Assembly: GCF_014648495.1 (NCBI RefSeq)
Contig: NZ_BMRF01000011.1
Coordinates: forward strand, 161,982 to 225,981
Length of the DNA: 64,000 nucleotides
Origin: Actinomadura cremea
GTDB taxonomy: Bacteria > Actinomycetota > Actinomycetes > Streptosporangiales > Streptosporangiaceae
Direction of reading: 5' to 3'
In this document: positions 31,491-40,093 of the stretch, in pieces
How positions within the stretch are numbered: the stretch's first letter is position 1
Layout of the letters: each line of letters starts with the position of its first letter
Program-made: the position numbers and the translations under genes
The notes under the pieces: generated by a model
Told to the model about the DNA's origin: nothing
The model's database searches: none
What the model saw: only the letters and a program-made list of their open reading frames with translations

Positions 31491-31936
31491 CCGGTCCCGC
31501 CCCCGTCGTCGTCGCGACCGACGGGGTCGCCGCGGCCGACTGGCGCGAGGCCGTCCGCGCGGCGGCGTCCGCGCTGGTCGAGGCGGGCGCCGCCGGCGCG
31601 GGGTACCCGGACGCGTGCGTGCGGGTGGTCGAGCAGAACGGCCCGTACATCGTGCTGACGAAGGGCCTCGCGCTGGTGCACGCCCGCCCCGAGGAGGGCG
31701 GGCTGGCCGTCGGCGTCGGGGCGACCCGCCTCGCCGCGCCCGTGGAGTTCGGCCATCCCGACAACGACCCCGTGGACCTGCTGCTCGCATTCTGCACGCC
31801 CGACCCGGACGTGCACGTCGGCACGCTGGCCGGGCTGGCGCGCGCGCTGTCGGGCGGCCTGGCCGACCGGCTCCGCGCGGCGTCCGGCCCGGACGAGCTG
31901 ACGCGCACCCTGAAGGAGGCCGTTCCCGATGCCTGA
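31487..31936 (+). CDS. PTS EIIA (fructose/mannitol/ascorbate superfamily)
   Basis: A 149-residue EIIA domain. The active-site histidine is expected to be H65 in GLALVHARP, within the EIIA type-2 pattern GPYIVLTKGLALVHA. It accepts phosphate from HPr. GTG 31487 overlaps the EIIB stop by 4 nt, and the gene overlaps the SIS gene by 8 nt, so the four genes are translationally coupled. The general PTS proteins EI and HPr are not in this window. Confidence 0.93.
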   Translation: MTGPAPVVVATDGVAAADWREAVRAAASALVEAGAAGAGYPDACVRVVEQNGPYIVLTKGLALVHARPEEGGLAVGVGATRLAAPVEFGHPDNDPVDLLLAFCTPDPDVHVGTLAGLARALSGGLADRLRAASGPDELTRTLKEAVPDA

Positions 31937-32684
31937 TCCGCTGCCGGCGTCCGCCCCGGCGGAGCTCCCCGGCCGGGTGCGGACCCTGCTCGACGATCTG
32001 GACGGCGCCGCGGGCCCGGCCATCGGCGAAGCCGCCGGGCTGCTGCTGGCGGCGATCGAGGCCGACGGCATCGTGCACGTCGCCGGGGCCGGCCACTCCC
32101 TGGCGATGGTGTGCGAGACGTTCTACCGGGCGGGCGGCCTCGCCGCCGTCCGTCCGGTCTTCGACCCGGGCGTGCTCCCGCTCGACGACGCGATGCGCAG
32201 CACCCGCGTCGAGCGGGAGCCCGGGGTGGGGCGGGCCGTGGTGCGGGAGGCCGCCCCCGCGCCGCCGGACGTGGCCGTGGTGTTCTCCACCAGCGGCCGC
32301 AACCCGTACCCGGTCGAGGTCGCGCGGGAGTGCGCGGCGCGGGACGTCCCGGTGATCGCGGTCACGTCCGCGCGGGCGGCGCGCGGCGCGTCGGCCCGGA
32401 CGGACACGACCCTCGCCGACCACGCGACGCTCGTCCTGGACACGCGGGTGCCGCCCGGCGACGTGCTGCACCCGGCGGAACGGCCGCGGACGGCCGCGGT
32501 GTCGACGGTGCTGGCGGCGTACGCGTGGGCGCGCGTCCTGGCCGACCTGGACGATCTCGCGGCGGAGCGGGGCGTGGACCTGCCGCGCTGGACGAGCGCG
32601 AACGTGCCGGGCGGCGACGAGGTCAACGCCGCGCTGCTGGACCGGTACCGGCACCGGGTCCCGGAGCTGACGGGCGGGGCGTGA
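31929..32684 (+). CDS. SIS-domain protein (UPF0309-like)
   Basis: A 251-residue sugar-isomerase-fold protein. VHVAGAGHSLAMVCETFYRAGG and VAVVFSTSGRNPYPVEVA are the typical phosphosugar-binding loops, and the overall length and C terminus fit UPF0309. SIS proteins isomerise or bind sugar phosphates. Being the last gene of the PTS operon, it probably acts on the phosphorylated sugar delivered by the transporter. The reaction is not known. It is distinct from the GmhA-type SIS protein at 53901. Confidence 0.9.
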   Translation: MPDPLPASAPAELPGRVRTLLDDLDGAAGPAIGEAAGLLLAAIEADGIVHVAGAGHSLAMVCETFYRAGGLAAVRPVFDPGVLPLDDAMRSTRVEREPGVGRAVVREAAPAPPDVAVVFSTSGRNPYPVEVARECAARDVPVIAVTSARAARGASARTDTTLADHATLVLDTRVPPGDVLHPAERPRTAAVSTVLAAYAWARVLADLDDLAAERGVDLPRWTSANVPGGDEVNAALLDRYRHRVPELTGGA

Positions 32685-32833
32685 GGCGCGGGGATTGAGG
32701 CGGTCCGGAACGGCCGGGTCGGTCGTCCCTCCGCGCGCTCCCTGGAACCCGTCCTCACCCGACGGCGTTTCTCATGGGGACCGGCTCGCGCCTATGGCAT
32801 GATGCGGGCACACCGGACCAGACGAGGAGCGAG

Positions 32834-33091
32834 ATGACGACCAGGCCGACCGAGGACGATCTTCACGCCGTGTTCACGCGGGCGGACCTCGGCGGCGACG
32901 ACAAGCTCGATCTGATGGAGTTCACGCTCGTCCTGGAGCACCTCGGCCTCGCGTGGTCGCGGGCCGAGACGCAGCACCGGTTCGAGCAGGCCGACACGAA
33001 TTTCGACGGCTTCATCTCCTATTCCGAGCTTCGCGCCGTCCTGGAGTCGGAGGGCTGGGCCGGGGGCGTCGCCCCCGGTGCCCGGGCCTGA
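32834..33091 (+). CDS. Two-EF-hand calcium-binding protein
   Basis: An 85-residue soluble protein with two EF-hand loops. The first, DLGGDDKLDLME, has Asp, Gly, Asp, Lys, Asp and Glu at the six coordinating positions and is slightly degenerate. The second, DTNFDGFISYSE, is canonical. Small calmodulin-like proteins of this type are common in actinomycetes and are thought to buffer or sense calcium. ATG 32834 is preceded by GAGGAG. It stands alone and is closed by a 38-bp palindromic terminator shared with pgi. Confidence 0.93.
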   Translation: MTTRPTEDDLHAVFTRADLGGDDKLDLMEFTLVLEHLGLAWSRAETQHRFEQADTNFDGFISYSELRAVLESEGWAGGVAPGARA

Positions 33092-33105
33092 CCGCACGAG
33101 AACAC

Positions 33106-33143
33106 GGGAGCGGGCCCGCCGGACGTCCGGCGGGCCCGCTCCC
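33106..33143. terminator. 38-bp perfect palindrome, bidirectional terminator
   Basis: GGGAGCGGGCCCGCCGGAC is followed immediately by its exact reverse complement, giving 19-bp arms with no spacer. It lies between the convergent EF-hand and pgi genes, 14 nt after one stop and 21 nt after the other, so it can end transcription from both sides. Confidence 0.85.
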
Positions 33144-33164
33144 CGTTTCCGGCGCGCCGGGAGA

Positions 33165-34796
33165 TCACACCGCGCGGCCGCGCAGCTCCCGGTAGCGGCG
33201 CACGAGCGCCGCCGTCGACGGGTCGGGGGCCCCGGCGGGCGGCTCGGCGGACGTCAGCGCGGGCGCGAGGTCCTGCGCCATGACCTTGCCGAGCTCGACG
33301 CCCCACTGGTCGAAGGAGTCGATCCCCCAGATCGTCCCCTCGACGAACACCACGTGCTCGTACAGCGCGATCAGCTCACCGAGGGTCTTGGGCGTCAGCT
33401 TCGGCACCAGGATGGTGCTGGTGGGCCGGTTCCCCGGCATGACCTTGTGCGGGACGATCGCGGCGGGCGTCCCCTCGGCGGCGATCTCCTCCGCCGTCTT
33501 GCCGAACGCGAGGGCGGACGTCTGGGCGAGCATGTTCGCGGTGAGCAGGTCGTGCATGCCCGCGGGGTCCGCGAACGGCTCGGCGAAGCCGATGAAGTCG
33601 GCGGGCACGAGCCGGGTGCCCTGGTGCAGCAGCTGGTAGAAGGCGTGCTGCCCGTTCGTCCCCGGCTCGCCCCAGAAGATCGCGCCGGTCTGCGCGACGA
33701 CCGGGGCGCCGTCGGCCCGCACCGACTTGCCGTTGGACTCCATCGTCAGCTGCTGCAGGTAGGCCGGGAACCTGGCCAGCCGCTGGCTGTAGGGCAGGAC
33801 GGCGCGGGTCTGGGCGCCGAAGAAGTCGGTGTACCAGACGCCCAGCAGGCCCATCAGCACGGGCATGTTCGCCTCGAGCGGCGCCGTGCGGAAGTGCTCG
33901 TCGATCTCCCGGAACCCGGCGAGCATCTCCCGGAACGCCTCGCTCCCGATCGCGATCATCAGCGACAGGCCGATCGCGGAGTCGAGCGAGTAGCGGCCGC
34001 CCACCCAGTCCCAGAAGCCGAACATGTTGGCGGTGTCGATGCCGAACTCGGCGACCCGCTCGGCGTTGGTGGAGACCGCGACGAAATGCCGCGACACGGC
34101 CGCCTCGTCGCCGAGCCGCTCGACGAGCCAGCTCCGCGCGACCTTGGCGTTGGTGAGGGTCTCCAGCGTCCCGAACGTCTTGGAGCTGATGACGAACAGC
34201 GTCGTGGCGGGGTCGAGGTCGGCGAGGGCGGAGGTGACGTCCGCGGGGTCGATGTTCGAGACGAACCGGCACCCGATGCCGGCGTCCGCGTAGTCCCGGA
34301 GGGCCTCGTAGGCCATGGCGGGGCCGAGGTCGGAGCCGCCGATGCCGATGTTGACGACCGTCCGGATCGGCTCGCCGGTGAAACCCGTCCACTCCCCCGC
34401 GCGGACCCGCCCGGCGAAGTCGGCCGCCTTCTCCAGGACGGCGTGCACGTCCCCCGCGACGTCCTGCCCGTCCACGGTCAGCGTCGCGCCGGGCGGCAGC
34501 CGCAGCGCGGTGTGCAGGACGGCCCGGTCCTCGCTGACGTTGATGCGCTCCCCCGCGAACATCGCGTCGATCCGCTCGCGCAGCCCGGCGCGGGCGGCGA
34601 GGGCCGTCAGCAGCCCGATCGTCTCGGCGGTGACCCGGTGCTTGGAGTAGTCCAGGTGCAGGTCGCCCGCGGTCACCGTCATCCGGCCGGCGCGCTCCGG
34701 GTCGTCCGCGAACAGCTCGCGCAGGTGCCGCCCGGCCAGCGCGACCTGGTGCTCGGCCAGCGCCGACCATTCGGGCGCCTCGGTGATATCAGCCAT
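33165..34796 (-). CDS. pgi: Glucose-6-phosphate isomerase
   Basis: A 543-residue enzyme of the long bacterial/eukaryotic class that interconverts glucose 6-phosphate and fructose 6-phosphate in glycolysis. Signatures are [50 protein letters not shown] and [19 protein letters not shown], with the catalytic Glu, His and Lys all present. ATG 34796 is selected because GAGAGG precedes it; ATG 34808 is possible. Fructose 6-phosphate is also the feeder of the pentose-phosphate route to sedoheptulose 7-phosphate. Confidence 0.98.
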   Translation of the reverse strand: MADITEAPEWSALAEHQVALAGRHLRELFADDPERAGRMTVTAGDLHLDYSKHRVTAETIGLLTALAARAGLRERIDAMFAGERINVSEDRAVLHTALRLPPGATLTVDGQDVAGDVHAVLEKAADFAGRVRAGEWTGFTGEPIRTVVNIGIGGSDLGPAMAYEALRDYADAGIGCRFVSNIDPADVTSALADLDPATTLFVISSKTFGTLETLTNAKVARSWLVERLGDEAAVSRHFVAVSTNAERVAEFGIDTANMFGFWDWVGGRYSLDSAIGLSLMIAIGSEAFREMLAGFREIDEHFRTAPLEANMPVLMGLLGVWYTDFFGAQTRAVLPYSQRLARFPAYLQQLTMESNGKSVRADGAPVVAQTGAIFWGEPGTNGQHAFYQLLHQGTRLVPADFIGFAEPFADPAGMHDLLTANMLAQTSALAFGKTAEEIAAEGTPAAIVPHKVMPGNRPTSTILVPKLTPKTLGELIALYEHVVFVEGTIWGIDSFDQWGVELGKVMAQDLAPALTSAEPPAGAPDPSTAALVRRYRELRGRAV

Positions 34797-35015
34797 TGCC
34801 TCTCTCATTCCCTCGGCGGGCCGGGCGCCGTACCCCCGGGCGCTCCCCCGTACCCGACGCGATCATAGGGCGGCCGTACGTCACCGTTCGAAGGCCGTCC
34901 CCATCCCGTGGGGGTTCCGCCCCGGATGCCCGTTTCGATTCCGGCGCGGATAGGGTCGCGCCATCCGGTCGGGCGCCGCCGGCCGCGACAGGCCCGGAGC
35001 AGGAGGACGCATTCG

Positions 35016-35825
35016 ATGAGCGACGAGGTCCCGCACGACATCACGCGGCTGTTCGACCTGACGGCGCTCGGCGAGGACTCCTTCCTCGCCACCGCGCCGT
35101 CGGTGGGACGGCCGCGGCTGTTCGGCGGCCAGGTCGCCGGGCAGAGCCTGCGGGCCGCGTGCCTGACCGCCGGCGGGCGCCCGCCGCACTCCCTGCACGC
35201 CTACTTCATCCGCCCGGGGATGCCGGACGAGCCGCTGACCCTCGACGTCGCCCGGACCCGGGACGGGCGCTCGTTCTCGACCCGGCACGTGACGGCGAGC
35301 CAGGGCGGCAAGCCGATCCTGGAGCTGATCGCGTCCTTCCACGAACCGGAGGACGGGTTCGACTGGCAGCCCGAGCCGCCGTCCGGGACGCCCGCCCCCG
35401 ACACGCTGCCGCCCGCGGAGATTCCCGCGTTCTTCAAGCATCCGGTCGGGTTCGACATCCGCGCGGTGAACCCGCCCGCCGAGGGCGAGTTCCGGATCCC
35501 GCACCCGTTCTGGATCCGCGCGTCCGGGGCGGTCGGGGACGATCCGGCCCTGCACGCCTGCCTCGTCGCCTACCTGACGGACATGGGGATGGTGAGCAGC
35601 GCCCGCGCCCCCGGCTCCCCGCGCCGGCTCGCGACGGCGGTCACGCTCGACCACGCGGTGTGGTTCCATCGCCCGCCGCGCGTCGACCGGTGGCTGCTGT
35701 ACTCGGCGGACCCGATGACCAACCACGGCGCCCGGGGACTGGCGCGGGGGTCGCTCCACACCGCGGACGGGACGCTGCTGGCGTCCATCGCGCAGGAGGC
35801 GCTGCTGCGCCCGGCGCGGCCGTGA
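35016..35825 (+). CDS. Acyl-CoA thioesterase II (TesB-like)
   Basis: A 269-residue double-hotdog thioesterase. RLFGGQVAGQSLRAACLTA, LHAYFIRPGMPDEPL and TNHGARGLARGSLHTADG are characteristic of TesB/Acot8 proteins, which hydrolyse medium- and long-chain acyl-CoA. ATG 35016 follows AGGAGG. It is divergent from pgi and convergent with the MFS gene, leaving only 15 nt to the latter. No fatty-acid genes are adjacent. Confidence 0.94.
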   Translation: MSDEVPHDITRLFDLTALGEDSFLATAPSVGRPRLFGGQVAGQSLRAACLTAGGRPPHSLHAYFIRPGMPDEPLTLDVARTRDGRSFSTRHVTASQGGKPILELIASFHEPEDGFDWQPEPPSGTPAPDTLPPAEIPAFFKHPVGFDIRAVNPPAEGEFRIPHPFWIRASGAVGDDPALHACLVAYLTDMGMVSSARAPGSPRRLATAVTLDHAVWFHRPPRVDRWLLYSADPMTNHGARGLARGSLHTADGTLLASIAQEALLRPARP

Positions 35826-35840
35826 GCGGCGGGCGTCCGG

Positions 35841-37241
35841 TCACGGCGCCCCCGCGGCGCGGGAGGCCGCCGCGGGCGCCGCGGACGACGCGGACGACGT
35901 GACCCGGAGCGCGGGCACGGGCGTCCCGGCGGGGGACGGCGCCGTGGTCGTCACGGGGGACGTCGCCGGCATCGGCCCCGCGGGGACCGGCACCGGAACC
36001 GGGGCCGCGGCGGGGGCCGGCGCCGCCGCGGCGGGGCGGGCGCGGCGCAGGCGGGCGAACCCGTAGGCGGCGGCCAGCGCGGCGGCGAGGCTGACGGTCC
36101 CGGCGAGGACGAGCGCGGCGCGCGGGCCGAGCGTGTCGCACAGCGCGCCGAGCGCGGGCCCGCCGACGGCACCGGACGCGGCGCCCACCATGCCCTGCGC
36201 GGAGATGACGCGGCCGCGCAGGTGGCCCGGGCTGTCGAGCTGGACGCGGGTGCCGACGGTGGTGTCCAGGACGACCGCCGCCGCGGCGATCGGGAGCATC
36301 GCGGCGCCGAACAGCAGCAGGGTGGGGGCGCCGCCGCTGAGCAGCTGCCCGGCGGCGCAGACGGTCGCGGCGATCAGCAGCAGCCGCAGCGGGAGGCGGA
36401 GGCGGGACGCCGCGTAGACGCCGCCGAGCACGGTCCCGGCGGCGAACGCGACCGACAGCGCGCCGTAGCCCGGGGCGCCGGCGTCCAGCGGCCCGTGGGC
36501 CATGGCGGCCATGGTGACCTGGTAGTTGCGGCCCAGGCTGCCGAGGACGAACGCCAGCCCGAACATGATCAGCATGCGCGGGTCGCTCAGCACGTACCGG
36601 AATCCGGCGGCGATGCCCCGCTCGCCGGGCTCGGACGGGGGCAGCGGGTGGAACTCCCGGGGCCGCATCAGCGCGAGCGCGGCGAGGACGCCGACGAAGC
36701 TGGCGGCGTCGGCGAAGAAGACGGCGGAGACGCCGAACAGCGGGATCGCCGCCCCCGCGAGGCTCATCCCGAGGATGCGCCCGGCCGAGCTGAGCACCGA
36801 GCCGAGGGCGAGCCCGTTGGACAGGTCGGCGGGGCCGACGACCTCGGCGCCGAAGCGGCCGAGGGCGGGCGAGGTGAGCGCGGTCGCCACGCCGGTGAGC
36901 AGCGAGATCGCGTACAGCGGGCCGACGCCGGAGGGCTCGCCCAGCGCCAGGAGGCCCAGCAGCACCGCCAGCACGGCCTTGACCGACTGTCCCGCCGCCA
37001 CCACCCACCGGGAGGGCAGCCGGTCGGCGATCACACCGCCCCAGGGCCCGAGCACCATGGTCGGCAGCGTCTGCATGACCAGCCCGAGGCCCATGCTGGT
37101 GGCCGACCCGGTGATGGACAGGATGAGCCAGTTCAGGGCGAGGTTCTGCATCCACGTCCCGGTGATCGAGACGAAGTCCGCGGTGGCCCAGAGCCGGTAG
37201 TTGTGATGCCGCAGCGAGCGCAGCATCGCCGGATACGCCAA
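35841..37241 (-). CDS. MFS transporter (EntS/MFS_3 type)
   Basis: A membrane protein of about 466 residues with 12 predicted helices. The N terminus LRSLRHHNYRLWATADFVSITGTWMQ is the hallmark of the MFS_3 (enterobactin-exporter-like) group, and GPWGGVIADRLPSR is the loop 2-3 motif A. The last 70 residues are a low-complexity Ala/Pro/Val tail (APAPAAAPVPVPVPAG) probably outside the membrane fold. The start is taken at TTG 37241, with GGGGGGAG upstream; TTG 37268 and ATG 37226 are alternatives. The substrate is unknown; drug or siderophore export is typical. Confidence 0.88.
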   Translation of the reverse strand: MAYPAMLRSLRHHNYRLWATADFVSITGTWMQNLALNWLILSITGSATSMGLGLVMQTLPTMVLGPWGGVIADRLPSRWVVAAGQSVKAVLAVLLGLLALGEPSGVGPLYAISLLTGVATALTSPALGRFGAEVVGPADLSNGLALGSVLSSAGRILGMSLAGAAIPLFGVSAVFFADAASFVGVLAALALMRPREFHPLPPSEPGERGIAAGFRYVLSDPRMLIMFGLAFVLGSLGRNYQVTMAAMAHGPLDAGAPGYGALSVAFAAGTVLGGVYAASRLRLPLRLLLIAATVCAAGQLLSGGAPTLLLFGAAMLPIAAAAVVLDTTVGTRVQLDSPGHLRGRVISAQGMVGAASGAVGGPALGALCDTLGPRAALVLAGTVSLAAALAAAYGFARLRRARPAAAAPAPAAAPVPVPVPAGPMPATSPVTTTAPSPAGTPVPALRVTSSASSAAPAAASRAAGAP

Positions 37242-37459
37242 AATCTTCTCCCCCCAAATTGACACCAACGCGGATTAAACAGCAGTAACTTCGCGAAATA
37301 CTCCAAATCGGCACGGCGCATGGGATATGTCACGTTTGATCGCGGGGCGGGCGCGTCACCTGCCCGATCGTCCGGGAGCCGTGCCCGCCGCGTTAGGCTC
37401 GCCCCCGGCCGTCCCGCCGGGCGGCCGGTTCGGGAAGCGGCACGGAGACGGGGGTCGGA

Positions 37460-38494
37460 GTGGACGAGCGGGCGTTCTGGGTGGGCACGTACACCGGCGA
37501 GGCGGGCGGCGGCGCGGGCGTCTACCGGGTCCGGCGGCGGGAGGACGGAACCCTCGCCGACGTACGGCTCGCCGCCGAGGCCGCGAGCCCGTCCTACCTC
37601 GCCGTCCATCCGGGCGGCCGGGTGGTGTACGCGGTGCGCGAGGAGGACGCGGGCGGCGTCACGGCCTTCGAGGTCGACGGCGAGGACCTGCGCGAGATCG
37701 GCCGGCGCGACGCGGGCTCCCTGCCCTGCCACGTGTCGGTGACGCCCGGCGGCGGCCACCTGCTGGTCGCCGACTACGGGTCCGGGACGGTCCGGGCCGT
37801 GCCGCTCACGCCGGACGGCCGGTTCGCGGGCGAGCCCGCCGTGGCGCAGGGCCACGGCACGGGGCCCGTCACCGACCGGCAGGAGGGGCCGCACGCCCAC
37901 ATGGCCGCGTCCGCGCCGGACGGCCTGGTGCTCGCCGCCGACCTCGGCGCCGACCTGATCCGCGCGTTCCGGCTCGAGAACGGCGCCCTTCACCTCGCCG
38001 GCGAGACGCCCGTCCCGGCCGGGTGCGGCCCCCGCCACTTCGTGTTCCACCCGAGCGGCCACATCTACGCGATCACCGAGCTGGCGGCGACGGTGCTGGT
38101 CCTGCGCCCGGTCGCCGGACCGGAGCACGGGTACGCCGCCCTCGAGGTCGTCGGCGAGGGGCCCGCCCTGGCCGCCCCGGACGGCGGCCACGCCCAGTGC
38201 GCGGCGATCAAGCTCGGGGACGACGGCCGGTTCCTGTACACGTCCACGCGGGGCGCCGACGTGGTGACGGCCCACCGGATCCTGGACGGCGGCGCGCGGC
38301 TCGAGGCCGTCGCGGACGTCCCGTCCGGCGGCGCATGGCCCCGCGACCTGCACGTGGACGGCGAGTGGCTGCACGTCGCGAACGAGCGCGGCAACGCGAT
38401 CGCGACCTTCCGGATCGGCGCGGACGGCGTCCCCGTCCAGGCCGGACCGCCCCTCGCGGTGCCCGCGCCGGTGTGCGTCGTGCCCGCCGTATAA
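37460..38494 (+). CDS. Lactonase-family seven-bladed propeller protein
   Basis: A 344-residue protein of the cytosolic lactonase family that includes E. coli 6-phosphogluconolactonase (Pgl). Repeated blades are visible: PSYLAVHPGGRVVYAVRE, CHVSVTPGGGHLLVADYGSG, GPRHFVFHPSGHIYAITE and AWPRDLHVDGEWLHVANE. The HAHM segment near the middle matches the conserved HxH region. Whether it acts on 6-phosphogluconolactone or another lactone is not certain. The start is GTG 37460. Confidence 0.9.
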   Translation: MDERAFWVGTYTGEAGGGAGVYRVRRREDGTLADVRLAAEAASPSYLAVHPGGRVVYAVREEDAGGVTAFEVDGEDLREIGRRDAGSLPCHVSVTPGGGHLLVADYGSGTVRAVPLTPDGRFAGEPAVAQGHGTGPVTDRQEGPHAHMAASAPDGLVLAADLGADLIRAFRLENGALHLAGETPVPAGCGPRHFVFHPSGHIYAITELAATVLVLRPVAGPEHGYAALEVVGEGPALAAPDGGHAQCAAIKLGDDGRFLYTSTRGADVVTAHRILDGGARLEAVADVPSGGAWPRDLHVDGEWLHVANERGNAIATFRIGADGVPVQAGPPLAVPAPVCVVPAV

Positions 38495-38609
38495 CGCTCC
38501 GGGGTGGGCGGGCGCACCGATCCGCGCCCGTCCGCCGCGGCGGCCGGTTTTCCGGTGGCGCACCCGGGCACGTCCCGAACGAATCACTACATTCAGGGAG
38601 TGTCCGGAC

Positions 38610-39992
38610 ATGACGACGATCGCCACGACCAATCCCGCCACGGGGAAGGTCGAGAAGACCTTCGACGCGGCCGCGGACGAGGAGATCGACCGGCGCATCG
38701 CGCTGGCCGCGCAGACCTTCGCGACCTACCGGAACACCGAGATCCCGCGCCGGGCCGAGTGGATGACCGCGGCCGCCGACATCCTCGACCGGGAGGCCGG
38801 GGAGATCGGCGCGATGCTCACCACGGAGATGGGCAAGACGCTCGCGGCCGCCGAGGCCGAGGTGCGCAAGTGCGCGAAGGCGTGCCGGTTCTACGCCGAG
38901 CACGCGGCGGAGTTCCTCGCCGAGCGCCGTCCCGCCGACCCCGGCGAGGTGGGCGCGCAGGACGCCTACGTCCGCTACGAGCCGATGGGCCCGGTGCTGG
39001 CGGTCATGCCGTGGAACTTCCCGCTCTGGCAGGTCGTCCGGTTCGCCGCGCCCGCGCTGATGGCGGGCAACGTCGGGCTGCTCAAGCACTCCTCGAACGT
39101 CCCGCAGACCGCGCTGTTCCTCGAGGACCTCTTCCGCCGCGCCGGGTTCCCCGAAGGCGCCTTCCAGACGCTGCTGATCGGCTCGTCCAAGGTCGAGCGG
39201 GTGCTGCGCGACCCCCGGGTGAAGGCCGCCACGCTCACCGGCAGCGAGCCCGCCGGGCGGTCGGTGGCCGCGATCGCCGGCGACGAGATCAAGCCGACGG
39301 TGCTGGAGCTCGGCGGCAGCGACCCCTTCGTGGTCATGCCGTCGGCCGACATCGCGGCGGCCGCGCGGACCGCCGCCGACTCCCGGTGCCTCAACAACGG
39401 GCAGAGCTGCATCTCGGCGAAGCGGTTCATCGTCCACGAGGACTGCGCGGACGAGTTCCAGGGGCTGTTCGTCGAGGCGATGCGCGCCAAGCGGGTCGGC
39501 GACCCCATGGACGCGTCCACCGACGTCGGCCCGCTGGTCAGCGAGGACGGCCGCGCCGACGTCGAGGAGCTGGTCGCGGACGCCGTCGGCGGGGGCGCGC
39601 GGGTGCTGTGCGGCGGCGAGCGCCCGGACCGTCCCGGCTGGTACTACCCGCCGACCGTGATCACGGACCTCACCACCGAGATGCGGATGTTCCACGAGGA
39701 GGTGTTCGGGCCCGTCGCGTCGCTGTACCGGGTCCGCGACCTCGACGTGGCGATCGAGCTGGCGAACGCCACCGGCTTCGGGCTCGGCTCCAACGCGTGG
39801 ACGCGCGACGCGGCCGAGCGGGACCGGTTCGTCCGGGAGCTGGACGCCGGGCAGGTCTTCGTCAACGGGATGACGACCTCGTACCCGGAGCTGCCGTTCG
39901 GCGGCGTCAAGCACTCCGGGTACGGGCGGGAGCTGTCCGCCGAGGGCATGCACGAGTTCTGCAACGTCAAGACGGTCTGGGCCGCCGCCTAG
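38610..39992 (+). CDS. NAD(P)-dependent succinate-semialdehyde dehydrogenase family protein
   Basis: A 460-residue aldehyde dehydrogenase. The catalytic cysteine is in NNGQSCISAKR and the general-base Glu in LELGGSDPFVV; MPWNFPLWQ is the substrate/cofactor region typical of GabD/YneI-like enzymes. The short length without an N-terminal extension fits the YneI/Sad group. The best-fitting reaction is oxidation of succinate semialdehyde to succinate. ATG 38610 has AGGGAG upstream. A MocR regulator, some of which control GABA use, is 25 kb away and not obviously linked. Confidence 0.93.
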   Translation: MTTIATTNPATGKVEKTFDAAADEEIDRRIALAAQTFATYRNTEIPRRAEWMTAAADILDREAGEIGAMLTTEMGKTLAAAEAEVRKCAKACRFYAEHAAEFLAERRPADPGEVGAQDAYVRYEPMGPVLAVMPWNFPLWQVVRFAAPALMAGNVGLLKHSSNVPQTALFLEDLFRRAGFPEGAFQTLLIGSSKVERVLRDPRVKAATLTGSEPAGRSVAAIAGDEIKPTVLELGGSDPFVVMPSADIAAAARTAADSRCLNNGQSCISAKRFIVHEDCADEFQGLFVEAMRAKRVGDPMDASTDVGPLVSEDGRADVEELVADAVGGGARVLCGGERPDRPGWYYPPTVITDLTTEMRMFHEEVFGPVASLYRVRDLDVAIELANATGFGLGSNAWTRDAAERDRFVRELDAGQVFVNGMTTSYPELPFGGVKHSGYGRELSAEGMHEFCNVKTVWAAA

Positions 39993-40093
39993 AGACCGCG
40001 CGCGGTCACGTCCCGGGCGAGCGCCGCGGTGACGTCACCGGCGGAATCCGCACCGGCGGAGCCCGCCCGCTCCGCCGCGGCCGCCGGCCCCGC

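Noticed and set aside
31929-32684. Second GmhA-type heptose isomerase
   Set aside because: The SIS loops and length fit UPF0309 rather than GmhA, and the gene belongs to the PTS operon.
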